A stretch of 64,000 nt of DNA from Viola odorata (lineage: Eukaryota; Streptophyta; Magnoliopsida; Malpighiales; Violaceae), in contig OY829538.1 of assembly GCA_963691705.1 (NCBI GenBank), positions 30,028,836 through 30,092,835 on the forward strand, written 5' to 3'. How positions within the stretch are numbered: the stretch's first letter is position 1; the number at the start of each line of letters is the position of its first letter. The notes under the pieces are model-generated. The model worked only from the letters and a program-made list of their open reading frames with translations, did not search any database and was not told where the DNA came from. Position numbers and translations under genes: made by a program. Positions 32,136 to 42,999 of the stretch are shown piece after piece.

Positions 32136-34281
32136 TTACGAGGGAGTCTCGTTGCCGTCATCCCCTTCTTCCTCTCCTAAAGAAAGAAAACCCTCATGGC
32201 TCCCGTCTATCTCATTCATTTTCTCAGAGACATAATCAGCTATCCTGTCAGGATCAAAAGACCCACTGCGATAGTGATCCGTGAACCCGACGGTGAAGGC
32301 CCACATGGTCTTTTTCTTCCACCAGCGTATCTTCGAAGGAACCTTTTCCAGATCCGCATCGCGAGACGATATCTCTTCACAAAGGAGAGAGTTTTTCTTG
32401 TCAGCGGCAGCTAACTCAGCCCTAGCCGCAACTAACTCAGTTTCCAGGAACTCAACTTTGGCTTTCCCCTTGGATTTCTCCCTTGCAAGTTCAGCACGAC
32501 AATCATTCAACTCTACCAAGGTGTGCTTTTGAAGCCGCGTCAACTCTTTCGCTTTAGTTAAAGCGGCATCCAGCTGCTCTTTCGAATTAGGTGGACCTCG
32601 AAGCTTATCGCCATGAGCTTTGAGAAAATAATGCATCTTGCGGAAACCGGCCAAGGCGTCATTCAAGATATGCGCGTGCTGAATATCGGGAGGAAGCCGC
32701 AACAACTCTTCTTCTTCCTCCGGCGAGCCAAATATCTCACCCACTAGAAAGGTCGTTGGCTGATCCCGCTAGTACCGAAAGTTGATAACTCCAAACGAAA
32801 AGAAGGAACTCCTTAAGGACCCTGAGGAGAAAAATTGGCGATAATAGAGGGAGCGGAACCCTTAGCAAAGCCATCAAGACCCGAAATGGAAGTAAGTAAC
32901 AGCGGCGGAGGACCCCCCGATGGTGAATCAGGAAGTACGTTTGAATGGGGAGCTGGCATCATCACGTCAGAAATGCAAGAGGAAATAGGAGAGGCAGGAA
33001 CAACAGTGGACGGAGGTGAATCTACGGTCGGTGGAGTTTCAGTAACTGCTGGAGGAATGACAGGTGCCGCCTCTGTAACCTTTGTCGCTTGGGAAGTACT
33101 CGTCATAGTAGAAGCGTCAATCTTCTTGGTAGGGGCTTCGTCAACCTTCCTCGAAGGAACCTCAGCAGAGGAACTGTCTCTCCCCACTCGGAGCTTCTTT
33201 GGGTGAGCAGCGGAAGCATGGCAATGCTCGGTGTTGATATCCACATCCTCGCTATCACTATCGATTATCCTAGTTAGGGGTTGACCCGAAGTTACTCCTT
33301 TATCCCAAACTGACAACCAATTGTCAAGGAAACGAGAGGCTCGAGCCGAAATACCGCGCCCTCCTCCAGCGACTGTCTTAGTTCTCCTCTTCTTCGGGGG
33401 AGTAGTTTGACGACTGGAACCCTCAGGCGGTGGAGAGGGCTGTAGCGTTTGGAGCGGCAACACGTTTAAAGGAGCGTTATCCCCCCCAGGCGGTTGACCC
33501 TCAACGTCATCTGTCAATAAGGTATATTAGAACCGCAAACAAGTTGAAATGATAACGCAGAGAGAGAAAACTTACCTATAAAACACTCTTCCATGCGCCT
33601 GTACAAGGCAAACTCTCGAATGCGGAATGAAAAATTTATCTCTAGCAAGGCGGTAACATGAGCTAACTCCCTCCTAGATAACACTATTGGGTTTTCCCAA
33701 ATGGAACCAATAAGTCCTCGATTGAAGCCCCTAGGCCACGGAATGAAAGGCAGCCCAACTATGAAGAAGCCACTCTTCCAGTCTGCCACAGTCTCCTCGA
33801 AGCCCTAAAACCTCTGCTAGAATGACTGAACGAATGCATCATTCCACCTTGGGATGATATAGACCAGACAATTACAACATCTATAGCTAAAAAATCTACG
33901 GAATAGATTGACGGAAGGAGTAAAGATATGCTGCAACTCGCAAGCGCGAATAAAGGCGTAAATCCAGCACTAGGAAGAAGGGGTTACCTGAGTCGGGTTA
34001 ATATCATATTCACACAATAACTTTTTTACAGAAACATGAATGGGGAAACGAAAACCGTAGAGGAACATCTTAAAATAAACCATCCTAAAGTTTTTCGGCA
34101 AGAGATCGTGAAGCCGCAAACCAGCCTCAAGAACCTTGACAGAATAATCAGGGGGGAAAGAGATACCATTCTCCTCCAACTCAGCCTTCAGAGCCTTTTT
34201 GCAAGTAAAAAGACTGGGTGTTTTCTCAACTTTTAGATCTAAAGGTCTCTGAAGACCTCTGTGATCTCTAGTCATGCGCAT
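32136..34281 (-). pseudogene. Tat1 aORF2: second PF04195-like protein, multi-exon
   Basis: Starts MRMTRDHRGLQRPLDLK (34281). The core (RMVYFKMFLYGFRFPIHV, INPTQVTPSS) runs to a TAG at 33970 where copy 2 has Trp, continues to WKSGFFIVGLPFIPWPRGF (33780), then a GTAAGT donor near 33574 and TTGACAG acceptor near 33511. The next exon (33510-32818) is Pro/Ser-rich with KKRRTKT. A further splice (CAGG/GTCC to TTTCTAG, about 32817-32748) would restore the frame to GEIFGSPEEEEELLRLP (32744-32136), which has a coiled coil and ends SLGEEEGDDGNETPS. It is homologous in layout to aORF1, so the two look like an old duplication. Stops near 33820 and 33970 make this copy defective. Function unknown. Confidence 0.65.
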
Positions 34282-34789
34282 AATAAACCAACGAGGAAAA
34301 TATGGAGAAGATGAAGCAAAATACCTTGAAGAAGGAAGTAGTGAATAAGCCTCCGGCGCCGACGAACGGTTGAGGAAAATCTCTTCGAGCAAAAGAAGAA
34401 ACAGAGAGAGAATGATGTGAAAATTTGAAGCGCGAGTAAAAGTGTGAGAGGAGAACAGTCGCTTCCTTTTAAAGGTCAGACTCGAGAATCGAACGACCTA
34501 TGAAGGCAGAACACGTACAAAGTGGAAAATGACACGTGGAAAAACCCTTGAAAAGATATTTATGGCTAAGCATTTATATCTTTAAAGGAGGGTGGTTGAT
34601 AAAGGGAAGTTGGAGAAACGGTTGCATTCAGCGGCATCCAATCTCGCAGCGTTAAGCACCCGACGATTGGTAGAGTTAACGTGAGCGCATAACTAAGAAG
34701 GGAGAAAAACAGAAAACGTCATATTATTCATGAAAAGCCATTCGACATCTACAACATGCATGGAACTTAAAAGACTAATCCTCGTCAGG

Positions 34790-35194
34790 TTAGTAAGAAG
34801 GCCAGTAGGAGTTATCGCCATCTGAGGATGGAAGCTCCTCGTCAGCAAAAGGGAAAGGCTCGTCAGCCTTCTTCTTTGGGTTGGGCTTCGAAGGACCTGA
34901 CTCCCTCTTAGCGGCAGGAGTTGTTACCTCGACACCGATATCGCTGGAGGAGCCCCTTTCTATGAAATGATCGATATGAGGAAATAATTCATCGCCCCAT
35001 CGAACAGTGGGGACGTAGTGGTCAAACGACACGATAACTGCCCTGGGAGTCTCCATTTTTGGCCTCTTACGGCCCTTGTGTCGGACAGATTGCCTTCTTA
35101 GACACGACGAAGAAGGATCGTCGGAATCTGGCGAAGTTGGAGGAGTCGGTGGAGACTCATGCTCAAAGGCATCCGAGAAATATGGATCAGCCAT
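34790..35194 (-). CDS. Tat1 aORF3: small acidic protein, 134 aa
   Basis: Open frame starting MADPYFSDAFEHESPPTPP and ending SSDGDNSYWPSY. It has an acidic Pro-rich start (SPDSDDPSSSC), a basic patch (KGRKRPKME), then YVPTVRWGDELFPHIDHFIERGS, the best conserved part. Copy 2 has the same protein at 61282-60869 (137 aa) with the same start, the same GDELFPHID block and the same GDNSYWPSY end, although the DNA has diverged. I recognise no family. It lies between aORF2 and aORF4 on the same strand with its own upstream region. Conservation in two copies suggests a real gene of the element. Confidence 0.6.
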   Translation of the reverse strand: MADPYFSDAFEHESPPTPPTSPDSDDPSSSCLRRQSVRHKGRKRPKMETPRAVIVSFDHYVPTVRWGDELFPHIDHFIERGSSSDIGVEVTTPAAKRESGPSKPNPKKKADEPFPFADEELPSSDGDNSYWPSY

Positions 35195-35716
35195 AAAGTC
35201 TTAGGCAATCTTAACGAAGAGGAACAAAGAAGGAGATGAACAGGAAAAAGAAGAAAGAATCCCCTTAAATAGTCGAAGTAAAGAAGCCTTCTTACCTTCC
35301 CGCACGACTTTTGAGAGAAATTAATGCACTTCGAGAATGAGCAATCTTGATGGCCTAATAAGACCCTATGATCGCGCTTGATGGGATCTCACATCAATCG
35401 AGAGACGCCGAAAAACTGCCCAATCAGTTGATACTGAAGAGGCGGCGTGAAATTAATGTGCAATGGTTCGCGAGAGTAACTGCCACCACTTGGCGAAGCA
35501 AGTGTTGCAGAAGCCCAACCAACGACAGACTCATTTTTGGTTGGGCTAATGTGGCCCTAGACTAACGCGTCGGTTAACGTATGGCAAAAAAAGAGAAAAA
35601 TCACAAGCAGAGTAACAGAAAGACATTTTATTTATTTATGGCCTAATAGCCCGGGGCATATATCCGAGTGCACAAAGGAGAATATACAAAAGGGATGCGA
35701 TGACGGCGACAAGCGA
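35195..35716. other. Spacer between aORF3 and aORF4
   Basis: Noncoding. Contains CTCATTTTTGGTTGGGCT at about 35530, a near copy of the motif that directly precedes the 3' LTR (36281-36299). Copy 2 has the same pair. Confidence 0.5.
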
Positions 35717-36100
35717 TCAAACATTGGATCCCGCATCGTCCTCCCCTGGCACCACTGGAACCTCCCTCAGTGCATCCGCAATGGTGGTCAGCTTCGATGA
35801 GCAGACCCTCATCCCCTTCAGACAACACCCTAGCAAGTCCTTTTGGAGTCGCAGCATGGTGACCACCACCTCAATGCGGGAGACGACGGCAACCAGTTTC
35901 GTCACACGCTCTAGGGGGCTAAAGTCCTCTAGGGAAGTCCAAAGCTGCCTGGACAGAAGTGGGGTCATCATCCCCTGGAGCTCCATGATGTCCTCAGAGG
36001 TCTTCCTCATCATGGTGTCCAGGAAATCCACATCAGCCTCTGTCAGATTCTTCAGGGTGTGGGCTTTGAAAAACAAGAAGTTTCTTGTCAATTCATTCAT
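35717..36100 (-). CDS. Tat1 aORF4: small helical protein, 127 aa
   Basis: Starts MNELTRNFLFFKAHTLKNL and ends PGEDDAGSNV. The middle reads KTSEDIMELQGMMTPL and ALREVPVV, a leucine-rich, probably all-helical protein. Copy 2 (62174-61791) encodes a gap-free 127-residue partner sharing KTSEDI-ELQGMMTPL and SSKLT--ADALRE-P blocks. By eye about 60% of residues match, and many changes are conservative. No stop interrupts either copy, unlike pol in the same element. It is the ORF nearest the 3' LTR on the opposite strand. No known family recognised; function unknown. Confidence 0.65.
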   Translation of the reverse strand: MNELTRNFLFFKAHTLKNLTEADVDFLDTMMRKTSEDIMELQGMMTPLLSRQLWTSLEDFSPLERVTKLVAVVSRIEVVVTMLRLQKDLLGCCLKGMRVCSSKLTTIADALREVPVVPGEDDAGSNV

Positions 36101-36300
36101 GGTGAAAATGCCAAAAGAAATGCTAGAGAGGTGTGAAATTTGCGCGGAGAAAGTTCAAATTTATAGGCCTCAAAGAAAGGGCGGATGAGGACACGTGTCC
36201 CTTGAAAATCGAGCCATCCTGTTAACCGCCGAAGGACGATAGGAGCGAAAGAAAGTGTTTGCCCTTGGTAAACACTCGGGCTCGTTTTTAGTTGGGCTTA

Positions 36301-36938
36301 TGATAACAATCAGGATAATTTTAGGGGCATTTTCATCACTACCCCGCGTCAAGGCCGGACACGGCGGTATCTATCAGGTGCCTATTGTTGTCCGCGTCAA
36401 GAGAAGAGCCCTGGGATAGTCGACGTCAACAGGGGGGTCTCACGCGTCATCTATCCATGTGCACGGCGTTATCCCATCCCAGGTCGTCCATGACGTCACC
36501 TGAAGCTATCGTCCATGACGCCACCTGAAACTATCGTCCATGACGTCACTCAAAGCGTTATCTTCCCTAGATAATGCCCACCCCTAGAGGTAACGCCCTC
36601 GCTTGGCCTATAAATACCCTACCATTTAAAGACAAAAGGTAAGCCTATGATCGCGACTCGAACCCCTGCCATTTTGTATAGCCATACTGACTTAAGCATC
36701 GGATTGTCTACGCCGGAGCCCCCCTCTGGCGCTTTGCAGGTACACTCGATGGCAACTACAGTAACTCTGAGCAGCTTTGATCCTCACCTCGATCATCTAG
36801 AAGTTCGAATCCTATCAAATTTGAGTGTTTACGCCGGAGCCCCCCTCCGACGCTTTGCAGGTACACTCAACGACAACTATAGTAACTCTGAGCAGCCACA
36901 ATCCTCACCCCGATCATTCAGAAGTTTGAATCCCATCA
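36301..36938 (+). repeat. 3' LTR of Tat1 (638 bp)
   Basis: Direct repeat of 21509-22107 with an extra block of about 40-45 bp near 36385-36430. Ends CCCATCA, followed by AGATG, the right target duplication. Confidence 0.9.
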
Positions 36939-36943
36939 AGATG

Positions 36944-39900
36944 AATTCTGACCTGCCTTCTAGTGCTACAGATGTGCTCCTAGGAAGAGCTTTTCTTAGG
37001 ACAGCAAGAGCCAAAATATATATTTATGAAGGTAGTATTATTCTAGAATTTTGTGGCAGTATGATCAAGTTCAGCATGAAGGAAGGACTAAAATATCCTA
37101 ATAAATTACACAACTTAAATTATATTAATATTATAGATCCTATAATAGAACAGGTTGCAGATATTTGTACTAACAACTCTCTTCAGTACATCTTGACTAG
37201 TAGTATCTCAACCAAGATGCTGGAAGAATTAGAAAATTTAGCTGGAGAGCAAATTGAGCTCAAGGAAATTGTGGAAGATCTTAATAAAAATGAGCCTCAA
37301 ACAGAAGCATCAATTTGCCAATTATTGCAAGTATCTGATTCCAAACTTTTACCCTCTTTTGTGCAGACACCAGAATTGGAACTAAAGGCTTTACTAGATC
37401 ATCTCAAATATGCATATCTTGGCAAAGATAACACCTTGCCAGTAATAATCTCGGCCAAGCTAATAGAAGAGGAAGAAGATAGGTTAATTGAGGTGCTGAA
37501 ACAGCATAAGGAGGCTATAAGATGGACTTTGGCAGACATAAAAGGCATATTCTCAACCATCTGTACCCATAAAATACATGTGGAAGAGGATAAGAAAACA
37601 GTTAGACAACCCCAGAGGAGGTTAAGTCCTCCAATGATGGAAGTTGTTAAAAAAGAAATTATTAAATTACTTAATGCTGGAGTAATTTACCCAATTTCTA
37701 ATAGCTCATGGGTTTCACTTGTACAGGTAGTGCCAAAGAAGATAGGAATCACAGTGACAGAAGGAGAAGATGGGACAAAAAGAACAACTAGAATCCAGAA
37801 TGGATGGAGAGTTTATATAGACTACAGGAAGCTCAATCAAGTCACCAGAAAAGACCACTTTCCATTGCTATTTATTAATCAAATGGTGGAAAGTCTGACT
37901 GGTAAGTCCCACTACTACTTTCTGGATGGATACTCAGGGTTCTATCACATTCTAGTTGCACCTGAGGATCAAGAGAAGGCAACGTTTACATGTCCTTTTG
38001 GGAAATTTACGTACAGAAGAATGCCTTTTGGGCTGTGCAACGCACCTACTACGTTTTAGAAGTGTATGGTAAGCATATTTTCAGAGTACGTTGAGAAAAG
38101 CATTGAAGTTTTTATGGATGACTTCACTGTGTATGGTGATGATTTTAATCAATGTTTGTCTAACTTGAAAAATATTCTGAAAAGATGTGTGGACACTTGC
38201 TTAGTTCTGAATTTTGAAAAATACCATTTTATGGTAGACCAAGATATTGTTCTTGGCCATGTTGTTTCTAAAAAGGGAATAGAGGTAGACCAGGCGAAAA
38301 TAGATGTTATTAAAAAATTTCTTTACCCCTCATGCTTGCGTGAGGTTAGAAGTTTCCTTGGCCATGTAGGATTTTATCGCAAGTTTATTAAAGACTTCTC
38401 AAAGATTGCAGAACCCATGTGTAACTTGTTATAAAAAGAAGTAGATTTCAATTTTGATGAAGTGTGTCAGAAAGCTTTTGATGAGCTGAAGGAAAGACTG
38501 ATATCAACCCCAATAATCTAGGCACCAGATTGGAGCCTACCTTCCGAACTAATGTGTGATGCTAGCAACTCAACAGTAGGTGCAGTTCTTGGCCAGAAAA
38601 AAGGGTAGAGACCCACATGTATCTACTACGCCCCTAAGATGTTAGATGAGGCATAGAAGAACTACACCACAATAGAGAAGGAGTTGTTTGCAATAATATT
38701 TGCCCTGAAAAAATTTAGATCTTATTTATTAGGGACAAAAGTTATTGTATTTTCTGACCATGCTGCCTTGAGATATCTCTTGGCCAAGCCTAAGGCTAAG
38801 CCAAGACTGATTCGTTGGATTCTTCTTTTGCAGGAATACAACTTGGAAATCAAAGATAAAAAAGGAAAAGAGAATCTTGTTGCAGACCACCTAAGTAGAT
38901 GCCTAATGAAAGAGGATCCAAAGCCAGTCAGAGAGGAGTTCCCAAATGAACGCCTTTACTTGGTCAAGGAAATTAGACCCTGGTATGCTGACCTTGTCAA
39001 TTTCCTAGCGACAGGTAAACATCATGGAGACCTGACTGCCTAGGAAAAGGTAAAAATTAGGCATGACAATAGGCATTTTATTTGGGATAAACCATACATA
39101 TGGAAAATAGGATCAGACCAATTGCTTAGGAGATGCATTCTTGAAAGTGAAATTCCCTCTATTTTGAAATTCTGCCATTCTTATGCATGCGGTGGGCATT
39201 TTGGAGATAGAAGAACAACTCTCAAAATCCTTGAGTTATGATTTTATTGGCCCACTATTTTTCATGATAGCTATAGTTTTTTCCAAATATGCCCAGACTA
39301 CGAGAAAATAGGGAATATAAGTTCAAAAAATCAAATGCCCATGAAGTTTATCATTAACTGTGAAATATTTGATTTGTGGGGCATTGATTTTATGGGGCCT
39401 TTTCCTAGTTCATTTGGGAATCAGTATATTCTGCTAGCTGTGGATTATGTGTCAAAATGGATAGAGGCAAAAGCCACTAGGAACAATGATGCAAGAACTG
39501 TGGTTTTATTCCTGAAATCTAATATTTTGAACAGATTTGGTGTTCCTAGGGGAATTATCAGTGATCGTGGGACCCACTTTTGTAACAGAATTATTAGCTC
39601 ACTTTTCAGAAAATATGGAATTACACATAGGATCTCTACTGCCTACCATCCAAAATCAAATGGGTAGGCAGAAGTATCCAACAGAGAAGTAAAGTCAATC
39701 TTGGCCAAGACAGTAGGCCTAGATAAGTGAGACTGGAGCTAGAGATTGGATGATGCATCGTGGGCTTACAAGACGACCTACAAAACCCCCATTGGGATGA
39801 CACCACACAAGTTGGTGTATGGGAAAACTTGCCATTTGCTTGTGGGAATGCAACACAAGGCTTATTGGGCAATAAAGAAGTGCAATTTGAGGTATGATCA

Positions 39901-40215
39901 AGCTAGAGAAGCAAGGAAGCTTCATATCCATGAATTGGATGAATGAGAAATCAAGCATATGAAAACCAACTTATCTTCAAGATCAGGATGAAAGAATATC
40001 ATGACAAAAGAATTATTGAAAAAACTCTCCACACAGGGGAGAAAGTTCTTCTTTATAATTCAAAACTTAAATTATTTCCTGGAAAATTAAAAACAAAATA
40101 GGAAGGCCCTTATTCTGTTATTAATGTGTATCCACATGGTGCAGTTGATATCAAGAATGAGAAGACATGAGTCATGTTCAAAGTGAATGGAAAACGACTG
40201 AAGCCATTTTTTTAG
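36944..40215 (+). pseudogene. Athila-like protease end, RT, RNase H and integrase
   Basis: Continues the protease region (VLLGRAFLRTARAK), then a linker and RT: WRVYIDYRKLNQVT, FHILVAPEDQEKATFTCPFG, MPFGLCNAPTTF, and catalytic box FMDD near 38112 (VFMDDFTVYGDDF). RNase [39 protein letters not shown]. Integrase: zinc region partly lost, core Asp in WGIDFMGPF, Asp in ISDRGTHF, Glu in AEVSNRE. In-frame stops at 38057, 38432, 38519, 38606, 38654, 39041, 39239, 39665 and near 39727/39739; those at 38057, 38519, 38654 and 39665 fall exactly on Gln residues conserved in the family. After about 39950 the frame is lost more often. Inactive. Confidence 0.9.
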
Positions 40216-40911
40216 GGATTCTCAGAAGGAGTGGAAAAACAGTTGGTGGATATACCACCTACAAGTCAGTGATCTAATCCAAGAAGGGTCAAGCCTAGGA
40301 CAATAACTAAGGGCGCTACATAGGAGGCAAACCATGCCTCTCTTTTTTTCATTCTCTTTGTGAATTTTTGATTTTATTTTTGTGAATAATTGTTGTTCAA
40401 TATAATCCAGAAAACTAACTTGGTATTTCTCAGGTACCAGTTTTAGAAACCAGTGAAGGGAAAGTTTGCGCACTTGGCTTGGCAATCTTGGCCAAGACTG
40501 GCCTAAAGCCTGTATTTTCAAGTAACGGATGAGACGCGTGTCAATAGAAGGAAGCAATGTATTACAGAGGGGGACAACTAGATTTGAATTTTAATTGAAA
40601 TTAAATTCAAAGAATTTGTGTCCTAATCTAATTAAAACAGCCACTCCTATAACTTCCCTAACCGTTAGACACCACCTCCCACTCACCTTTGCAACTTCCC
40701 ACAACCCTTTTCCTCTCTCCGATATTTTAGTAATCATGGCCAGAATTAAATAAAAAATCTCCAAAAAAGTTTTCCCTAAAAGCAAATCACCTATAATAGA
40801 CGAAGTACCAACATATTCCTCTTCCACCGATTATCACTCTGCCTTAGAAAAAGATCAAGCAAACCATAGCAAATTTGATTCTGTTTCAAATTAGCCAAAA
40901 CAATACTTACC

Positions 40912-42990
40912 ATGGCAGACACATCTCCTACCCAAAATACCTCCAAATTAAAGACCCCTCCCTCTGCAGGAGGGTACTCTACACCACTAGAGGAAACACC
41001 AGTCAAGAAAATTGAATGTTAGTCAAGAGAGAAGAAGGACAAAGCTGTGCAAATTAGTGACACCGAATTAGATGATATCCCCTTGGCAAGGAAGATGAAG
41101 AAGGTAGCAGGACCCCCACAAGTGGATGACAGGGAAGAAAGGAGAAAGGGAAGGGGGGAAGGAGGAGATGTGGGCGACAAGGCCTTTTGGGAAGCCGCAA
41201 TGAGAACACAAATGCCGACCTTCACCCATTTGAAGGTCAAGCTAGTGGAGAAAACGACAGAGAAGGAGGAAGAAAAATAGAAGGGAACGTCGATGCAGCA
41301 ACCAACCCCTAAAAAAGGGCTTCACTATGAAGCAGGTTTCTCACAAGAAAGTGGTGAGGAAGAAGATTCGACTAGAGCCAACCACCACCCCTAAAAAGGT
41401 GGATGGCTCTGTTGAGGAGTAGAGTGAGAAGAAGAAAAGGGATGAGAGAAGGAAGATAGAAGAAGAGGAGAAGCAATCTGTGCCCCTTAGGAGAATGAGG
41501 TCTACGACATCTAAAGCTAAAGGGAAGAAGCCCATCATGACAGAGGAATAAGACGAGGAAAACTCATATAAGGTATAAGAGCAAGAGAAAACAGCAGCAA
41601 CAACCCCATTCTTGGCCAAACCTGTAAAGGTACCCCACTGCACACACTAAAAGGCTGGCTGAGGTTTGACACACCAGGCCTCAAGACCAGACTCACTAAA
41701 AAGCATGCTTATGAAATAGTTCCCTATGCCAGACTTGATTTCTCATTTTTGGATGCCTTAGGAGTAGGAACTAGAACTAGGAAATTCATGCTTAACATTA
41801 GGTTGGAATCCTTTCTGCTGCTTGATTATCCTGCATATTCTAAACTTTGTTTGGAATTTCATGCATCTTTTTTGCTTGATCAAAATATTTTGTATGCAAA
41901 TGGTAGGAACAACCCTGATTTGACTGTTGCTGATGTAGTTAATTTGTGTGATATTTGGTCTCATATCTCTGTATATGAGTTTAATGTGATGCTGGGATTT
42001 GTTGAAGTTGATAAGCTTAAGTCTGTTGAATACTTGGAAGCCCTAACTGATTATCCCACTAATTGGGATAAAGTAGCAGCCTATAGGGAACTCATCGGAA
42101 ACCCTACAATTGAATTTGATAAAAATGCAAAGGCCCATAAGATTAGAGATCCTACTCTGAGGATGCTCCATCGGACTCTGTCCATAAATCTTTTTGGGAA
42201 AACAAATGTTTCCGAAAATGTGTCAAAACTTGAAGTATTCCTTTTATGGTGTATGATGCATGGAAAAAGAGTTAACGTAGGGTACTGGATAGTTAGACAA
42301 ATCCAGGCTTGTGAACCTGTACCAAAACTCATAGTGGGGACCTTAATCACTAAACTTTTTGTTTCTTCTAGGGGTTTAGACCTAGAATCAACTAATCTGA
42401 ATCAATTCTGTGGTGTGAAAATTTTGGATTTGAAAGCCTTTGACTAGATGGGCCATTTCCATTTAGAAAAAGGCTATGTGCATTTTAATGTAGGATTCAC
42501 ACCAGTTGAGGAGCACATCTTTGGGAAGAAATATCAAGGAGTATACAAGCTCAAACCAATCAAGTACTGACATGATGATTCCTCACTAGAAAAGGACACA
42601 GATGTAGCACCAACAACCAATCTTGGCCAAGCCAGTGGCCAAGATAATGACCCTAAAGCCCAGTAAGAACTGGAGCTACCACAGTGGGCCTCAATTCTTC
42701 TAGAACAGTAGTCAGCTATGCTATAAATCTTTGTGGAAAATCAGAACAACTTATCAGACCAACAAAAAGCAGCTCGTGGCCAGCTCTAGAAGGCCCTTGA
42801 TGCACAACAGACCCAATACAATGAGATCAGAGGAGCCATCGAACACTGCCACAAGGGAATCCACATCTTGGATAAAGCCCTCGCCAGTCTGAACAGAAAG
42901 GTTGATGACTACTTCGAGACAGATTCAAAATATTCAAAGGATGAAGCTCCAAAACCAACTGCAGGACCTTCTGCTCCAGGAGTATCTCCA
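40912..42990 (+). pseudogene. Athila env-like/ORF1-type protein
   Basis: Starts MADTSPTQNTSKLKTP (40912). A Lys/Glu-rich, low-complexity region follows (41047-41640, several stops), then a conserved domain 41690-42447 with SFLLLDYPAYSKLCLEFHASF, FNVMLGFVEVDKL, LTDYPTNWDKVAAYRELIG and PTLRMLHRTLSINLFGK. This resembles the ATHILA ORF domain found after pol in Athila elements, sometimes called env-like. I see no convincing signal peptide or fusion segment. TAG at 42445 ends the best frame, and remnants run on to about 42990 (Gln-rich, more TAGs). The role of this protein in plant elements is unproven. Confidence 0.75.
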
Positions 42991-42999
42991 ACAAATTAA

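Larger units (their letters stand above)
21509..36938 (+). mobile_element. Tat-lineage Ty3/gypsy element (Tat1), 15.4 kb, with antisense ORFs
   Basis: LTRs at 21509-22107 and 36301-36938 begin TGATAACAATCAGG. A PBS-like site follows the left LTR. Gag (22195-23840) and pro-pol (23870-28066) are on the plus strand. Pol has both the ordinary RNase H and a second, archaeal-type RNase H before integrase, which marks the Tat/Ogre/Retand group. Downstream come a minisatellite (28174-28680) and four ORF units on the minus strand (29131-36100). Extra ORFs in either orientation between pol and the 3' LTR are known in this group. Pol contains over a dozen stops, so the copy is defective. It inserted into the protease region of the Athila-like element. 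Confidence 0.93.

Noticed and set aside
32835..33206. Plus-strand open frame of 123 codons
   Set aside because: Shadow of the Pro/Ser/Thr-rich aORF2 exon on the minus strand; Gly/Glu composition is its complement.
21504..36943. Perfect target duplication for Tat1
   Set aside because: Flanks are AGATT and AGATG; only 4 of 5 agree, so I report it as imperfect.
40912..42990. True envelope glycoprotein in the Athila-like element
   Set aside because: No convincing signal peptide, fusion segment or anchor visible; only the family's ORF domain is supported.
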